Source of the DNA: Planctomycetota bacterium | Lineage (GTDB): Bacteria > Planctomycetota > UBA1135 > UBA2386 | Direction: 5' to 3' | DNA length: 7,248 nucleotides | Assembly: GCA_023433825.1 (NCBI GenBank) | Contig: JAEYTU010000137.1 | Coordinates: 1-7,248 of the forward strand | Shown: positions 5,628 to 7,248 of the stretch, piece by piece | Numbering within the stretch: position 1 is the stretch's first letter | Layout of the letters: each line of letters begins with the position of its first letter | The notes under the pieces: generated by a model | Databases searched by the model: none | The model's input: only the letters and a program-made list of their open reading frames with translations | Told to the model about the DNA's origin: nothing | Position numbers and translations under genes: made by a program

Positions 5628-6865
5628 CACTGGTAGAGCAGCGAACGTTCGCGCCGCAGCACGAATGCGCGCAGCTCGTCGGTCCACGTCGCCTCGATCT
5701 CCTGCGCGCTCTTCCCGGCCGCGAGCGCGTCGAACGCGGCCCGATCGGCGAGCAGCTTGGCGGCCTGCGGCATCGTCCACACGTCACCGTGCAGATCGCG
5801 CAACGCGACGCAGAGTGCCAACCCGATCCGGACGGCGTGCACGGCGCGGCGTTCGACGACGAGGATCCGAACGCCCTCGCACGGCGTGTTCGCGTGCTTC
5901 GATGCATCCGGCGTGAAGCGGATCGGCACGAAACGCACTCCGGGCAGTTCGGCTGCGTTCAGCCGTGCCGCCAGCGCGCGGCCGTCGATCCACGGCGCGC
6001 CGACGACCTCGAACGGCGTGTCGGTGCCGCGCCCGACGCTGACGTTCGTGAACTCGACGAGTCCGACTCCCGGGTACAGCAGCGCCTGCATCGGCGTCCG
6101 CATGTTCGGCGATGGATCGATCCAGAACTGGCCCGTCGCGTCGAACTCGGTCCGACGCGTCCAGCCTTCCATCTTGACGACCTGCAGGTCGACGTCGAGA
6201 CGACGTTCGAACGCGAACATCCGCGCGAGTTCGCCGACCGTCATCCCGTGTCGCAGTGGGATCGGGTGATGGGCCGTGAACGACAGCGCGTCGTCGTCGG
6301 TGATCGGTCCCTCGCACAGCGTCCCGCCGATCGGATTCGGCCGATCGAGCACGACGAAGCGCACTTTCGCCTCGGCCGCGGCCTCGAGCGCGAGCCCCAT
6401 CGTCGAGACGTAGGTGTAGAAGCGGCACCCGACGTCCTGGATGTCGAACACGAGCGTGTCGACGCCGTCGAGCATCGCCGGCGTCGGCTTCCGGTGATCG
6501 CCGTAGAGACTGTGGATCGTCAGCCCAGTGCCGGCGTGCTCACCGCTCGCGACCTTGCCGTCGAGCTTGCCCGCGAACCCGTGCTCGGGACTGAACAGCG
6601 CGACCAGCGTCACGCCGTCGGCGGCGTGCAACAGTTCGACGGTCGAACGGCCGTCCAGCGCGACGCCGGTGTGGTTCGTGATCAGCCCGACGCGGCGGCC
6701 GCGCAGCGCCGCGAACTCGGTCGCGACGAGGACGTCGATGCCATTGCGGACCGGAGTCGGCGACGGTGTGACCGTGGCGCCCGTCGTGACCGGTTTCGCC
6801 GACTGGCTCTGCAGCGACGCAGGGAACAGTGCGAGCAGCAGCAGCGGAACGAGAGAGACGTTCAT
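5627..6865 (-). CDS. Secreted exo-beta-N-acetylmuramidase-like protein (NamZ, DUF1343)
   Basis: The 412-residue product has a hydrophobic N-terminal segment, VSLVPLLLLALFPASL (3-18), followed by a Ser/Thr/Pro-rich linker (21-40). It is therefore likely exported, although the n-region lacks the usual Lys/Arg and there is no lipobox Cys. The NamZ/GH171 fold follows: GRRVGLITNHTG (56-67), LFSPEHGFAG (90-99), SLYGDHRKPTPAML (119-132), DIQDVGCRFYTYVSTM (141-156), VLDRPNPIGG (172-181), LRHGMTVGELARMF (204-217), WIDPSPNM (248-255), TNVSVGRGTDTPFEVVGAPW (273-292). It would cleave MurNAc from peptidoglycan in the periplasm. Compared with its downstream paralogue it keeps Glu94 in PEHG but has SVGRGT instead of SEGRGT. 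The start ATG overlaps the symporter stop (ATGA) and has AAAGG 9 bases upstream. An upstream in-frame extension exists but lies inside the symporter gene and shows no family likeness. Family assignment is firm; activity is inferred. Confidence 0.93.
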   Translation of the reverse strand: MNVSLVPLLLLALFPASLQSQSAKPVTTGATVTPSPTPVRNGIDVLVATEFAALRGRRVGLITNHTGVALDGRSTVELLHAADGVTLVALFSPEHGFAGKLDGKVASGEHAGTGLTIHSLYGDHRKPTPAMLDGVDTLVFDIQDVGCRFYTYVSTMGLALEAAAEAKVRFVVLDRPNPIGGTLCEGPITDDDALSFTAHHPIPLRHGMTVGELARMFAFERRLDVDLQVVKMEGWTRRTEFDATGQFWIDPSPNMRTPMQALLYPGVGLVEFTNVSVGRGTDTPFEVVGAPWIDGRALAARLNAAELPGVRFVPIRFTPDASKHANTPCEGVRILVVERRAVHAVRIGLALCVALRDLHGDVWTMPQAAKLLADRAAFDALAAGKSAQEIEATWTDELRAFVLRRERSLLYQ

Positions 6866-7248
6866 CGAGGAGTGCCTTTGAGCAGGAGGTGCGTCAGTGT
6901 GCCGACGGCGAACGTCGTCAGCGAGCCGACACAGGCGAGCCAGAACGGCGGGACGAGGTTCCACGCATACGTCACGCTCGTCGCGACGAGGCCGACCGCG
7001 AACCCGACGAACGCATCGCGCTGGTTCGCGCGCGTCCACTGCCCGAGGAAGAACAGTCCGAGCACGAGCCCGGTCGTGAACGCCGCGATCGTGATCACGT
7101 GGTCGACGACACTGCCGCCGAGCGAACTTCCGCCGATGCCGACCGCGATCTGCAGCACGCCGAACACGATCGTCGCGAACCGCGTCGCGCCGAGTCGGTG
7201 CGCGTCGGTCGCGTCAGGCCGAACCCACGGCACCCAGATGTCGTGCAC
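6862..7248 (-). CDS. Sodium:solute symporter (SSS family), C-terminal part
   Basis: This is the last 128 or so residues of a membrane transporter whose beginning lies beyond the right edge. The visible part starts at the HDIWVPW segment, corresponding to the conserved D-I/L-Y/W-R/x-P stretch of the SSS family. It then has a TRFATIVFGVLQIAVG helix (22-37) and helices at about 48-70, 78-97 and 101-123, ending in a short basic tail. SSS proteins take up sugars, sialic acid, amino acids and similar solutes with sodium across the inner membrane. The gene overlaps the secreted NamZ gene by 4 bases (ATGA), so the transported solute is probably a product of peptidoglycan breakdown such as MurNAc. That substrate is inferred from context only. 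The GTG at 7246-7248 is an internal Val, not a start. Confidence 0.88.
   Translation of the reverse strand: MHDIWVPWVRPDATDAHRLGATRFATIVFGVLQIAVGIGGSSLGGSVVDHVITIAAFTTGLVLGLFFLGQWTRANQRDAFVGFAVGLVATSVTYAWNLVPPFWLACVGSLTTFAVGTLTHLLLKGTPR

Noticed and set aside
4611..5636. 341-residue open frame on the plus strand opposite the leaderless NamZ gene
   Set aside because: It is the complement of a strongly conserved family; its own translation is Arg/Glu-rich and featureless.
5628..5780. N-terminal extension of the leaderless NamZ gene to a start at 5780
   Set aside because: The extra 51 residues lie inside the upstream paralogue in another frame, are Arg/Ala-rich, and do not resemble the family. 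The ATG at 5627 fits the TGATG junction.
6866..7039. N-terminal extension of the secreted NamZ gene to a start at 7039
   Set aside because: It overlaps the symporter coding region in another frame and would bury the signal peptide. The ATG at 6865 gives an ATGA junction and a terminal signal peptide.

Overview
The window is 7.2 kb of very GC-rich bacterial DNA, densely packed, with strong G/C preference at third codon positions. Nothing in it fixes the taxon. A Planctomycetota-like bacterium, or another high-GC Gram-negative, fits best: there is a secreted plus a cytosolic peptidoglycan-sugar hydrolase next to a sodium symporter, and an actin-like gene paired with an unfamiliar coiled-coil gene. 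This placement is inference only.

Layout from left to right. (1) A multi-span membrane protein of unknown function, cut by the left edge (+ strand). (2) A minus-strand pair, a PilZ-domain protein followed 5 bases later by prmC, the release-factor glutamine methyltransferase; it converges on gene 1. (3) Divergent from the PilZ gene and reading right: ssb, then a 239-residue coiled-coil protein of unknown family, then a 351-residue actin/MreB/MamK-fold ATPase-like protein. (4) A minus-strand operon converging on the actin-like gene. In transcription order it is the C-terminal part of a sodium:solute symporter (cut by the right edge), a secreted NamZ-type (DUF1343, GH171) exo-muramidase-like protein overlapping it by 4 bases (ATGA), and a second NamZ paralogue without a signal peptide overlapping by 1 base (TGATG).

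The right-hand operon reads as a peptidoglycan amino-sugar recovery unit: periplasmic cleavage, uptake by the symporter, and a second paralogue inside the cell. The middle of the window holds the most novel candidate, a two-gene unit of a divergent actin-like protein and a small coiled-coil partner with a distinctive C-terminal tail. The actin-like protein keeps the phosphate-1 and adenosine motifs, but Ser replaces the usual Asp of the phosphate-2 motif. I saw no tRNA, rRNA, CRISPR array, insertion sequence or phage gene. The long overlapping open frames on the opposite strands are by-products of the high GC content.
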